DNA from: Azonexus hydrophilus DSM 23864
GTDB taxonomy: Bacteria; Pseudomonadota; Gammaproteobacteria; Burkholderiales; Rhodocyclaceae
Assembly: GCF_000429605.1 (NCBI RefSeq)
Contig: NZ_AUCE01000012.1
Span: 434,001-498,000, forward strand
DNA length: 64,000 nucleotides
Direction: 5' to 3'
Position 1 is the first letter of the stretch; each line of letters starts with the position of its first letter. A program made the position numbers and the translations under genes. A model generated the notes under the pieces. It saw only the letters and a list, made by a program, of their open reading frames with translations. It made no database searches and was not told where the DNA came from. Positions 56,009 to 64,000 of the stretch are shown piece after piece.

Positions 56009-56022
56009 GTCTTCTATAAGAC
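56009..56022. promoter_or_regulatory. Palindromic operator candidate, aceB/lysR region
   Basis: GTCTTCTATAAGAC (extended by A and T to 16 bases, 56008-56023) differs by one base from the perfect palindrome in front of aceA. It lies 56 bases upstream of aceB and 46 bases upstream of the LysR gene. Confidence 0.6.
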
Positions 56023-56067
56023 TTGAAATACCGCTAGAATCACTTCATCTTTTACTGTGGGTATCAA

Positions 56068-56970
56068 ATGAGCCGCTTAAAGCAGATCGAAGCCTTCGTC
56101 AGTGTCGCAACCCGGGGCAGTTTGTCGGCGGCGGCCCGGCTGGAAGGCGTCACGCCGGCCATCATCGGGCGCCGTATCGACGCGCTCGAAGCGCGCCTGG
56201 GCGTGCGTCTGCTGTTGCGTACCACGCGCCGGCTGACCTTGACCTTCGAGGGGCAGGCCTTCCTCGAAGACTGTCAGAAGCTGCTCAACGACCTAGCCAA
56301 CGCCGAAGCCGCCGTTTCCCTGGGTGGGGTGCAGGCCAGCGGTTATCTCAAGATATCGGCGCCGGCGGGTTTCGGTCGTCAGCATGTGGCGCCGCTGGTC
56401 GGCGACTTCATGCAGGCCAATCCGGAGGTCCGGGTCAATCTCAACCTCAGCGACCGCCTGGTCGACCTGATCAACGAGAACATCGACTGCGCCATCCGGA
56501 TCGGCGAAATGACCGATTCCAGCTTGGTCAGCGTGCGTCTCGGCGAAATGCGCCGGATGGTGGTGGCCAGTCCGGCCTACCTGGTCGCGCACGGCGTGCC
56601 GCGGACGCCGGATGACCTGGCCGGGCACAATTGCCTCTCGCTCGGGCAGCAGCGTGGCTGGCTGTTCCGCCATCCGGACAGCGGCGAAACCCGGACGCTC
56701 AAAGTCGGCGGCAGTTTCGAGTGCAATGACGGTGCGGTGCTGCACGAATGGGCATTGGCCGGGCGCGGGCTGGCCTGGCGCTCGTTATGGGAAGTAGGGG
56801 GCGATCTCAAGGAAGGCCGGCTGACCTCTGTGCTCGATGCCTGGCAGGCGCCACCCATGGGCATCTACGCGGTGTTTCCCCAGCGCCGGCATCTGCCTTT
56901 GCGGGTGCGCCTGTTCATTGACCTGCTCAAGGAAAACTACAGCCGGCCCAGCTATTGGGAATTGCGGTGA
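56068..56970 (+). CDS. LysR-family transcriptional regulator
   Basis: A 300-residue LTTR with an N-terminal winged helix (MSRLKQIEAFVSVATRGSLSAAARL; RRIDALEARLGVRLLLRTTR) and a periplasmic-binding-like effector domain (SGYLKISAPAGFGRQHVAPL; LINENIDCAIRIGE). It belongs to the large CrgA/DmlR-like subgroup. As LTTRs often control the divergent neighbour, aceB is a candidate target, but the palindrome found there lacks a clear T-N11-A element. The stop overlaps the next gene by GTGA. Confidence 0.9.
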   Translation: MSRLKQIEAFVSVATRGSLSAAARLEGVTPAIIGRRIDALEARLGVRLLLRTTRRLTLTFEGQAFLEDCQKLLNDLANAEAAVSLGGVQASGYLKISAPAGFGRQHVAPLVGDFMQANPEVRVNLNLSDRLVDLINENIDCAIRIGEMTDSSLVSVRLGEMRRMVVASPAYLVAHGVPRTPDDLAGHNCLSLGQQRGWLFRHPDSGETRTLKVGGSFECNDGAVLHEWALAGRGLAWRSLWEVGGDLKEGRLTSVLDAWQAPPMGIYAVFPQRRHLPLRVRLFIDLLKENYSRPSYWELR

Positions 56971-57320
56971 AAAAGCCGGTTTTTCGGGTGCTGGGGGTGT
57001 GTTCGCTCGTTCTGGGCGGGATCGGTGTCGTCCTGCCGCTGCTGCCGACCACACCTTTCCTGATTCTTGCCGCTTACTGCTTTGCCCGCTCGCATCCGGA
57101 ATGGGAGGCGCGGCTGCTCAATCATCCGCGGGCTGGACCGGCGATCATCGCTTGGCGCGAGCGTGGCGCCATTCCCTTGGTTGCCAAACGCCTGGCGACG
57201 CTGATGCTGGCGATCAGCGCCGTGGTCGGCTGGTTTTCCTTGCCCGGTGACTGGCGCTACCTGCCATCAAGCATCGGTGTGGTCATCCTGCTGTGGATGT
57301 GGTCTCGTCCGTCTGAGTAG
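56967..57320 (+). CDS. YbaN-like DUF454 inner membrane protein
   Basis: A 117-residue protein with two helical pairs. The segment GVVLPLLPTTPFLILAAYCFARSHPEWEARLL is the DUF454 hallmark. GTG 56967 overlaps the LysR stop (GTGA); TTG 56955 is an alternative. Function is unknown. A bidirectional terminator follows. Confidence 0.85.
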   Translation: MKKPVFRVLGVCSLVLGGIGVVLPLLPTTPFLILAAYCFARSHPEWEARLLNHPRAGPAIIAWRERGAIPLVAKRLATLMLAISAVVGWFSLPGDWRYLPSSIGVVILLWMWSRPSE

Positions 57321-57343
57321 TTTTTGTTTGATTTTTCCGGCGC

Positions 57344-57377
57344 AAAAAAAGACCGCGTTCGGATGAGGCGGTCTTTT
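57344..57377. terminator. Bidirectional intrinsic terminator
   Basis: AAAGACCGC and GCGGTCTTT (within 57348-57376) pair around an 11-base loop, with seven A residues at the left edge and TTTT at the right. It separates the DUF454 gene and the YdcH-like gene. Confidence 0.8.
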
Positions 57378-57407
57378 AAGCGTCTGGGACGCTTGAGCCC
57401 GTTGCTG

Positions 57408-57623
57408 TCAGGCTTCCGCTTTGCGCAGGACTTCGTAAAGCTCGTCCTTGAGCGCCAGCTTTTCCTTCTTCAGCACTTCAATTTCCAGTGGGGTACCCGG
57501 TTCGACGTGGTTTTCCATGTTCTTGATTTTCTGGTCAAGCTCATTGTGCTTGTCGAACAGGTTCTGGAAGTGGCGATCCGTGGTTTTCAGCCGGGTGATC
57601 AGGTCTCGGTATTCGGGAAACAT
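57408..57623 (-). CDS. YdcH-family (DUF465) small protein
   Basis: A 71-residue, highly charged coiled-coil protein (LITRLKTTDRHFQNLFDKHN; LEIEVLKKEKLALKDELYEVL). This repeated heptad-like pattern with a conserved HxxLD-like middle (NELDQKIKNME) is the DUF465/YdcH family. Function is unknown. A GGAGCA ribosome binding site precedes the ATG. It is a monocistronic unit after the aceA terminator. Confidence 0.85.
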   Translation of the reverse strand: MFPEYRDLITRLKTTDRHFQNLFDKHNELDQKIKNMENHVEPGTPLEIEVLKKEKLALKDELYEVLRKAEA

Positions 57624-57684
57624 CGCATGCTCCTTTGTGGTTGTATGTTCAGTTCGATTCTACGCCTGTCTGGCGCCGACGATG

Positions 57685-57717
57685 AAAAAGGCCGATCCCT
57701 TTTGAGGATCGGCCTTC
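57685..57717 (-). terminator. Intrinsic terminator of aceA
   Basis: AAGGCCGATCC (57688-57698) and GGATCGGCCTT (57706-57716) make a perfect 11-bp stem with a 7-base loop; on the minus strand it is followed by a T-run (AAAAA on the plus strand). It sits 40 bases after the aceA stop. Confidence 0.85.
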
Positions 57718-57756
57718 TGGATGCCGCAGGATGTCGCGGCAATCGTAAGCGGTTGC

Positions 57757-59067
57757 TTAGTGGAACTGTTCTTCTTCGGTCGAGCCGGTGAGGGCCTTGA
57801 CGGAGGAGGAGCCACCCTGGATGACGGTGGTGACTTCGTCGAAGTAACCGGTACCGACTTCCTGCTGGTGCGAAACGAAGGTGTAGCCGTCTTCGCGGGC
57901 TGCGAATTCCGGTTCCTGAACCATGTTCACGTAGTGCTTCATGCCTTCGCCGCGAGCGTAGGCGTGGGCGAACTTGAAGGTGTTGTACCAATTGACGTGG
58001 ATACCGGCCAGGGTGATGAACTGGTACTTGTAGCCCAGCGCCGACAGTTCTTCCTGGAAGGAAGCGATCTGCGAGTCGTTCAGGTTCTTCTTCCAGTTGA
58101 ACGACGGCGAGCAGTTGTACGACAGCAGCTTGCCCGGGCAGGCGGCCTGAACGGCCTGGGCGAATTCGCGGGCGAAGCCGATATCGGGCACGCCGGTTTC
58201 GCACCAGACGAGGTCAGCGTACGGGGCGTAGGCCACGCCGCGGGAGATCGACTGCTCCAGACCGTTCTTGACGCGGTAGAAACCTTCCTGGGTGCGCTCG
58301 CCGGTGAGGAACGGCTTGTCGTTCTCGTCGTAGTCGGAGGTGATCAGGTTGGCGGCTTCGGCATCGGTACGGGCCAGGATCAGGGTCGGAACGCCCATGA
58401 CGTCAGCAGCGAAACGAGCGGAGATCAGCTTTTCAACGGCTTCGCGGGTCGGGACGAGCACCTTGCCGCCCATGTGGCCGCACTTCTTGGCGGCAGCCAG
58501 CTGGTCTTCGAAGTGAACACCGGCAGCGCCCGAGGCGATCATGTTCTTCATCAGTTCGAAGGCGTTCAGCACGCCGCCGAAACCGGCTTCCGCGTCGGCA
58601 ACGATCGGCAGGAAGTAGTCGATGAAGCCTTCGTCGCCCGGGTTGATGCCACGCGACCACTGGATTTCGTCAGCGCGCTTGAAGGTGTTGTTGATGCGGC
58701 GAACCATGGTCGGCACGGAGTCGTAGGCGTACAGCGACTGGTCCGGGTACATGGTTTCGGAGGTGTTGCCGTCGGCAGCAACCTGCCAGCCGGACAGATA
58801 CACGGCTTCCAGGCCAGCCTTGGCCTGTTGCATGGCTTGACCAGCGGTGATGGCGCCGAAGGCGTTCACATAACCCTTCTTGGCACCGCCGTTGACCTTT
58901 TCCCAGAGGACCTTGGCGCCGCGCTGGGCCAGGGTGTATTCCGGCTGCAGGGAGCCACGCAGGCGAACCACGTCAGCAGCGGAGTAGCCGCGCTTGACGA
59001 GCTTCCAACGGGGGTTTTCGGCCCAGTCTTTTTCCAGGGCGGCGATTTGCTGTTCGCGAGTGCTCAT
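57757..59067 (-). CDS. aceA: Isocitrate lyase
   Basis: AceA splits isocitrate into glyoxylate and succinate. The 436-residue enzyme has the catalytic loop AKKCGHMGGKV with Cys196, the substrate-binding SGWQVAADGN, and SPSFNWKKN. All are typical of the short bacterial form. It is a single-gene unit; its upstream region bears the perfect palindrome GTCTTATATAAGAC and an extra half-site. Confidence 0.97.
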   Translation of the reverse strand: MSTREQQIAALEKDWAENPRWKLVKRGYSAADVVRLRGSLQPEYTLAQRGAKVLWEKVNGGAKKGYVNAFGAITAGQAMQQAKAGLEAVYLSGWQVAADGNTSETMYPDQSLYAYDSVPTMVRRINNTFKRADEIQWSRGINPGDEGFIDYFLPIVADAEAGFGGVLNAFELMKNMIASGAAGVHFEDQLAAAKKCGHMGGKVLVPTREAVEKLISARFAADVMGVPTLILARTDAEAANLITSDYDENDKPFLTGERTQEGFYRVKNGLEQSISRGVAYAPYADLVWCETGVPDIGFAREFAQAVQAACPGKLLSYNCSPSFNWKKNLNDSQIASFQEELSALGYKYQFITLAGIHVNWYNTFKFAHAYARGEGMKHYVNMVQEPEFAAREDGYTFVSHQQEVGTGYFDEVTTVIQGGSSSVKALTGSTEEEQFH

Positions 59068-59170
59068 GTGTATTCCTCAGAAGTTGGGTTGGGAAATCGG
59101 TATTGCGCAGAAACATTTTTACGTTCTGCGATGTCCGACAGTATAGATAAAATCGTGCACGGCAGCAATG

Positions 59171-59184
59171 GTCTTATATAAGAC
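59171..59184. promoter_or_regulatory. Palindromic operator candidate, aceA region
   Basis: GTCTTATATAAGAC is a perfect 14-base palindrome 104 bases upstream of aceA, followed immediately by a direct repeat of its right half (ATAAGAC, 59185-59191). It is nearly identical to the element at 56009-56022 in front of aceB. Confidence 0.65.
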
Positions 59185-59265
59185 ATAAGACAAAAAAATA
59201 TTATTTTAAAACAAGATATTGGGCGACAAATTTTGCAATGTGAAACGATGTTCATGCCAGTGAAA

Positions 59266-59291
59266 CGCGGTGCAACATTTTTTGCACCGCG
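59266..59291. promoter_or_regulatory. Long inverted repeat upstream of the chemoreceptor gene
   Basis: CGCGGTGCAA and TTGCACCGCG form perfect 10-bp arms around CATTTT. It is 78 bases before the chemoreceptor start and has no downstream T-run. It may be an operator or a 5' UTR hairpin. Confidence 0.5.
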
Positions 59292-59368
59292 CTTACCCCG
59301 TTTTTGCGCTTGACCGCACCGGGCTGGCGAGGTTGAATTCAACGAATTTAGATATATTTGGTGATTCC

Positions 59369-61165
59369 ATGGAATTCTTCAGAGGTCTCTACGACTGGGT
59401 CGAGCGCACTTTCTGGAACTCGTTGACCAAGAAGTTGATGAGTTTCCTGCTGCTCTTCTTCATCGATCTCTTCTACCTCGGTATCTATGTCCATCAGAAG
59501 GGCGTGGTGGCCGAGGAAATGGCGAAATCGGGGGCGCCAGCAGAAGTCCTGCAGCGCCTTTCCGAGAGTCTGGATCAGGGGTTGATGCTGATGATAGGGC
59601 TGACTGTCATTGCCCTGTGCTGGAATCTCCTGCAGATTCTCTACATTCGTTACCTGATCCTGCGCCCGGTGCGCATGATCGCTACCATTTTTGACGAGAT
59701 CGGGCGCGGGGAAGGCGATTTCTCGCGCAATCTGCCGACCATCACCCACGACGAGTTGCGCACCCTGGCCGAGGCCTACAACCGCTTCGCCGACAAGATG
59801 CGCGAGATCATCAGCGAAGTCCGCAAGATGAGTGTGAACATCGCGCGTGAAGCGGTGGTAGTCAAACGCACCGTTTCTTCGACGGCGACACGAGCCGACC
59901 AGCAGGGGCAGATTGCCAACTCGGTGTTCGGCGCCAGTTCCGAGGCCGTGCAGGCGATCCAGGAGGTCTCCAGTTCGGCCGAACTGATTTCGCATTCAAC
60001 CGACACCAACCTTGCCACAGCGCGAAACTCGCTCGACGAGATGCAGGACATCGTCGGCAAGGTCCAGGGCGTCAGCAACAAGCTGCATCAGTTCAACGAA
60101 ACCGTTGGCCATCTGGCCGAGCGTTCCGACAGCATTCGCCAGATTGCCGGGCTGATCAAGGATATTGCCGACCAGACCAACCTGCTGGCGCTCAACGCGG
60201 CGATCGAGGCGGCGCGGGCCGGCGAGATGGGACGCGGTTTCGCCGTGGTTGCCGACGAGGTGCGCAAGCTGGCCGAGCGGGTCAACGTGGCGACCCAGGA
60301 AATCACCGTGAACATCGGCGGCATGATCGACCTGGTCCGCGAAACCCAGCGTGAGAACGAAGTCATCAACGGCGACATCCGCTTGACGCGGGAAGTGGTT
60401 GAACGTTCGTCCGGCGAGTTCCAGCAGATGGTCGGCAATTTTGAACGTACCGGCGACCAGTTGAACCAAATTGCCGCTGCCATGGAGCAACTGACGGCGA
60501 CCAATTCCCAGGTGCATGAGTCGGTGCATCAGGTGCACGATTTGTCGATCGAAGTTGCCGGCAGCATGAAGTCTTCCGAGCAGACAACGCAGGCGCTCAG
60601 CCAGGCGACCGAGAGCGTCCAGGAGCTGGTCTCGCGCTTCAAGATCGGGCGCGGTGCATTCGACTTCAACGTCGACAAGGCACGCCAGTTCCGTGATGCC
60701 ATCCAGGACAAACTGGCCGAACTGGCATCGCGCGGGGTCGATATCTGGGATCAGAACTATCGCCCGATGCCCAACACCAATCCGCAGAAGTACGAGGTCA
60801 GCTATTGCAGCAGCTTCGAACAGCAGATCCAGCCCTTGTTCGAGCAGGCGCTATCCAGCCTGCGCGGCGGCGTCTATGCGCTGATCATCGATAACCGGGG
60901 TTATGGTGCCATCCACAACCAGAAATTCTCCCGGCCCCTGACCGGCAACTACCAGAACGATCTGGTCGGAAACCGTACCCGGCGCATCTGGGACGACGTG
61001 ACCGGGCAGCGTGGGGCGAAAAATACCCAGCCGCTGCTGGTCCAGACCTACGCCCGCGATACCGGGGAAATCCTGTCCGAAATCAACATGCCGATCATGG
61101 TCGGTGGCCGTCACTGGGGAACAGTGCGGGTCGGCTGCGAAAGCGCCGTGCTGCTGGAGGGCTGA
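59369..61165 (+). CDS. Methyl-accepting chemotaxis protein with extra C-terminal domain
   Basis: A 598-residue chemoreceptor. Two helices (about 20-40 and 75-98) flank a short periplasmic loop of about 35 residues. HAMP and the signalling hairpin follow ([36 protein letters not shown]). After the coiled coil comes a cytoplasmic domain of about 145 residues (about 455-598; [59 protein letters not shown]) that resembles a Cache/PAS fold. This would put the sensor inside the cell after the signalling domain. ATG 59369 is chosen as the natural start before helix 1. Confidence 0.85.
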   Translation: MEFFRGLYDWVERTFWNSLTKKLMSFLLLFFIDLFYLGIYVHQKGVVAEEMAKSGAPAEVLQRLSESLDQGLMLMIGLTVIALCWNLLQILYIRYLILRPVRMIATIFDEIGRGEGDFSRNLPTITHDELRTLAEAYNRFADKMREIISEVRKMSVNIAREAVVVKRTVSSTATRADQQGQIANSVFGASSEAVQAIQEVSSSAELISHSTDTNLATARNSLDEMQDIVGKVQGVSNKLHQFNETVGHLAERSDSIRQIAGLIKDIADQTNLLALNAAIEAARAGEMGRGFAVVADEVRKLAERVNVATQEITVNIGGMIDLVRETQRENEVINGDIRLTREVVERSSGEFQQMVGNFERTGDQLNQIAAAMEQLTATNSQVHESVHQVHDLSIEVAGSMKSSEQTTQALSQATESVQELVSRFKIGRGAFDFNVDKARQFRDAIQDKLAELASRGVDIWDQNYRPMPNTNPQKYEVSYCSSFEQQIQPLFEQALSSLRGGVYALIIDNRGYGAIHNQKFSRPLTGNYQNDLVGNRTRRIWDDVTGQRGAKNTQPLLVQTYARDTGEILSEINMPIMVGGRHWGTVRVGCESAVLLEG

Positions 61166-61173
61166 GCCCCGTC

Positions 61174-61797
61174 TCAGTCGCCCAGCAGGGTGGCGCCCTG
61201 GCGGGCGCCATAGTTGGTCTGCCGGTCCATCTCGCGTTCGGCCGCGGCGGCCTCCCGCATCATTCTTTCGCCCAGACCGTTGGCGGCGCGGGTGAGCTCG
61301 GCGCAGGAGGGCATTTGCGGCAGGCGCAGGATGCCTTCATCGATGCGTCGTCCGTAGTCCCGGGCAATCTTCACGTGTTCCATTTCGTGCGCGCGGAGCG
61401 CCAGCAGGTAGAGGTCGAAACGACGGCGAACCGCTGGATCGCCCGTGTTGAGTTGCGGTAGCGTGAGTTCGGCCTGCAGGCTGGTGCGGTTGCTGGTAAC
61501 CCGACAACGACCGTCGCGTTCTTCCCACCAACGGAAATTCCACTGAATGTTCCACGCCGTGTAGGCATGAAACACCTGGCCATCCTGCCGGATCGGTGAG
61601 TGCCGGTTCAGACTGGACAGCAGCGTCGTCCCGGGGCGGTGGTCAGCGGTGTAATGGCGGGTGCGGATGCTTTCCTGAAGTTCGGCCCAGGCCGGTGGAG
61701 CGGCCTGGGTCAGCAGCCAGAATGCCGCGACGAGATGGCGATTCAGAGCAGTGGTTTGGCCGACACGAGCACGCCATCCTCGTCGGCGTAGAGCCAT
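61174..61797 (-). CDS. DUF922-like putative zinc protease
   Basis: A protein of about 200 residues with HEMEH (HExxH zinc motif) in [16 protein letters not shown], a conserved [16 protein letters not shown] segment and a signal-peptide-like stretch ([17 protein letters not shown]). The overall pattern matches DUF922, a secreted metal-dependent protease group. The start is uncertain: ATG 61797 lies 55 bases inside the rraA-like gene, whereas a CTG at 61746 would overlap its stop by four bases. The short distance suggests a shared operon. Confidence 0.72.
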   Translation of the reverse strand: MALRRRGWRARVGQTTALNRHLVAAFWLLTQAAPPAWAELQESIRTRHYTADHRPGTTLLSSLNRHSPIRQDGQVFHAYTAWNIQWNFRWWEERDGRCRVTSNRTSLQAELTLPQLNTGDPAVRRRFDLYLLALRAHEMEHVKIARDYGRRIDEGILRLPQMPSCAELTRAANGLGERMMREAAAAEREMDRQTNYGARQGATLLGD

Positions 61798-62234
61798 TCG
61801 CCAGGATGGAAGGTGACGCCGCCGAAAGTCAGCGGCAGATTGCGGTCGCCGATGCCTTTCTTGACGGTTTTCTGCGGGTGCGTGTTGAGGGCGCGCACGC
61901 CGATGTCGATACCGTTGATGTCACCGGAGTCGCGGATGCAGCCATAGACGACCACGCCTTCCCAGCCGTTCTTGTGGGCCAGGATGGCCAACTGGTCGCC
62001 GACCAGGGCGCAGCGCAGCGAGCCGCCGCCATCGATGACCAGCACCTTGCCCTGACCGGGCTCATTGAAGATTTCGCGGACCAGGGTGTTGTCCTCGAAA
62101 ATCTTCAGCGTGACGATCTCGCCGGAAAAAGCCGTGCGGCCGCCGTAGCGCTGGAACATCGGGGCGACAACGCGCACCGTCTTGCCGAGTTCGGTCTCGT
62201 ACTGGTCGCACAGGTCGGGGGTCTTGAAGCTCAT
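61743..62234 (-). CDS. RraA-like protein / 4-hydroxy-4-methyl-2-oxoglutarate aldolase family
   Basis: A 163-residue protein of the RraA family. The G-X20-R-D signature is visible in [20 protein letters not shown]... VVYGCIRD. RraA from E. coli inhibits RNase E, but most family members are class II pyruvate aldolases; the catalytic Arg-Asp pair is kept, so either role is possible. ATG 62234 follows CCGGAGA. It is preceded by a terminator that separates it from clpA. Confidence 0.85.
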   Translation of the reverse strand: MSFKTPDLCDQYETELGKTVRVVAPMFQRYGGRTAFSGEIVTLKIFEDNTLVREIFNEPGQGKVLVIDGGGSLRCALVGDQLAILAHKNGWEGVVVYGCIRDSGDINGIDIGVRALNTHPQKTVKKGIGDRNLPLTFGGVTFHPGEWLYADEDGVLVSAKPLL

Positions 62235-62251
62235 TCGGGTCTCCGGAAATG

Positions 62252-62280
62252 AAAAAGCCGTGCAATCTTGCACGGCTTTT
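62252..62280. terminator. Bidirectional intrinsic terminator after clpA
   Basis: AAAAGCCGTGCAA and TTGCACGGCTTTT pair almost without a loop (TC centre), with A and T runs at both ends. It lies 17 bases after the clpA stop. Confidence 0.88.
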
Positions 62281-62297
62281 GGGGGGAAAGGCAATTG

Positions 62298-64000
<1,703 letters not shown>

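Larger units (their letters stand above)
59068..59368. other. Intergenic region between aceA and a chemoreceptor gene
   Basis: A 301-base AT-rich divergent region with no plausible gene. It holds the palindrome at 59171-59184 plus a further ATAAGAC half-site (59185-59191), a run of seven A residues, two GTGAAACG boxes near 59240 and 59260, and a 10-bp-arm hairpin at 59266-59291. A TTGACC at 59310-59315 could be a -35 for the chemoreceptor. Confidence 0.6.

Noticed and set aside
57721-59181. 486-codon plus-strand frame opposite aceA
   Set aside because: Opposite to the certain isocitrate lyase gene and low in complexity.

Overview
The window looks like a chromosomal segment of a GC-rich betaproteobacterium, most likely of the Rhodocyclales (Dechloromonas/Azonexus type). 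That placement is inferred from gene order and protein style (nuo operon tail, rpmB-rpmG-radC-coaBC-dut block, complete sox cluster, aceK with both isocitrate dehydrogenase types, many chemoreceptors); it was not tested by a search. No rRNA, tRNA, CRISPR array, transposase or prophage gene was seen. Gene density is high and most transcription units end in clear hairpin terminators.

Layout. 1-5.9 kb: end of the complex I operon (nuoJ partial, K, L, M, N). 5.9-15 kb: ADP-ribose Nudix hydrolase, two tiny coupled ORFs, a four-gene signalling operon (GAF/PAS-GGDEF-EAL protein, 73-aa protein, RstA-like regulator, RstB-like kinase), dsbB, rpmG, rpmB, radC, coaBC, dut. 15-27.7 kb: sulfur oxidation island: diheme cytochrome c, flavocytochrome c sulfide dehydrogenase (fccA, fccB), ArsR-family regulator, soxCDYZAXB, periplasmic rhodanese, a Tat-exported SQR-like flavoprotein, a small membrane protein and a TsuA/YeeE-type thiosulfate transporter. 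27.7-31.8 kb: chemoreceptor and proton-translocating transhydrogenase (pntAA, pntAB, pntB). 31.9-38.7 kb: aceK, monomeric NADP-IDH, a lipoprotein and dimeric icd. 38.7-45.9 kb: PsiF-like repeat protein, DJ-1/PfpI protein, RHH protein, murI, CoA-transferase, chemoreceptor, TonB-like protein, ankyrin protein. 45.9-54.3 kb: FixJ/DctR-like regulator and DctS-like kinase in one operon with lrgA/lrgB-type genes, a diguanylate cyclase with a periplasmic heme c motif, and a TonB-dependent receptor. 54.3-64 kb: glyoxylate shunt genes aceB and aceA in separate units, a LysR regulator, YbaN and YdcH family proteins, a chemoreceptor with an extra C-terminal domain, a DUF922-type protein, rraA-like gene and clpA (partial).

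How the parts fit. Sulfide and thiosulfate can be oxidised by FccAB or the SQR-like protein and by the Sox multienzyme system, feeding electrons to cytochromes c and quinone. SoxCD is present, so oxidation of thiosulfate to sulfate without stored sulfur is predicted. AceK, aceA, aceB and two IDHs place most of the isocitrate branch point in one region, next to the transhydrogenase that links NADPH and NADH pools.

The most interesting signals are regulatory: (i) the fccAB/arsR-sox divergent promoter region, where an FNR-like box and an inverted repeat are placed so that they could activate one operon and block the other; (ii) a nearly identical 14-bp palindrome in front of both aceA and aceB/lysR; (iii) a hairpin-T7 terminator between soxX and soxB; and (iv) a c-type-heme diguanylate cyclase with a cysteine-rich middle domain and an FNR-like box upstream.
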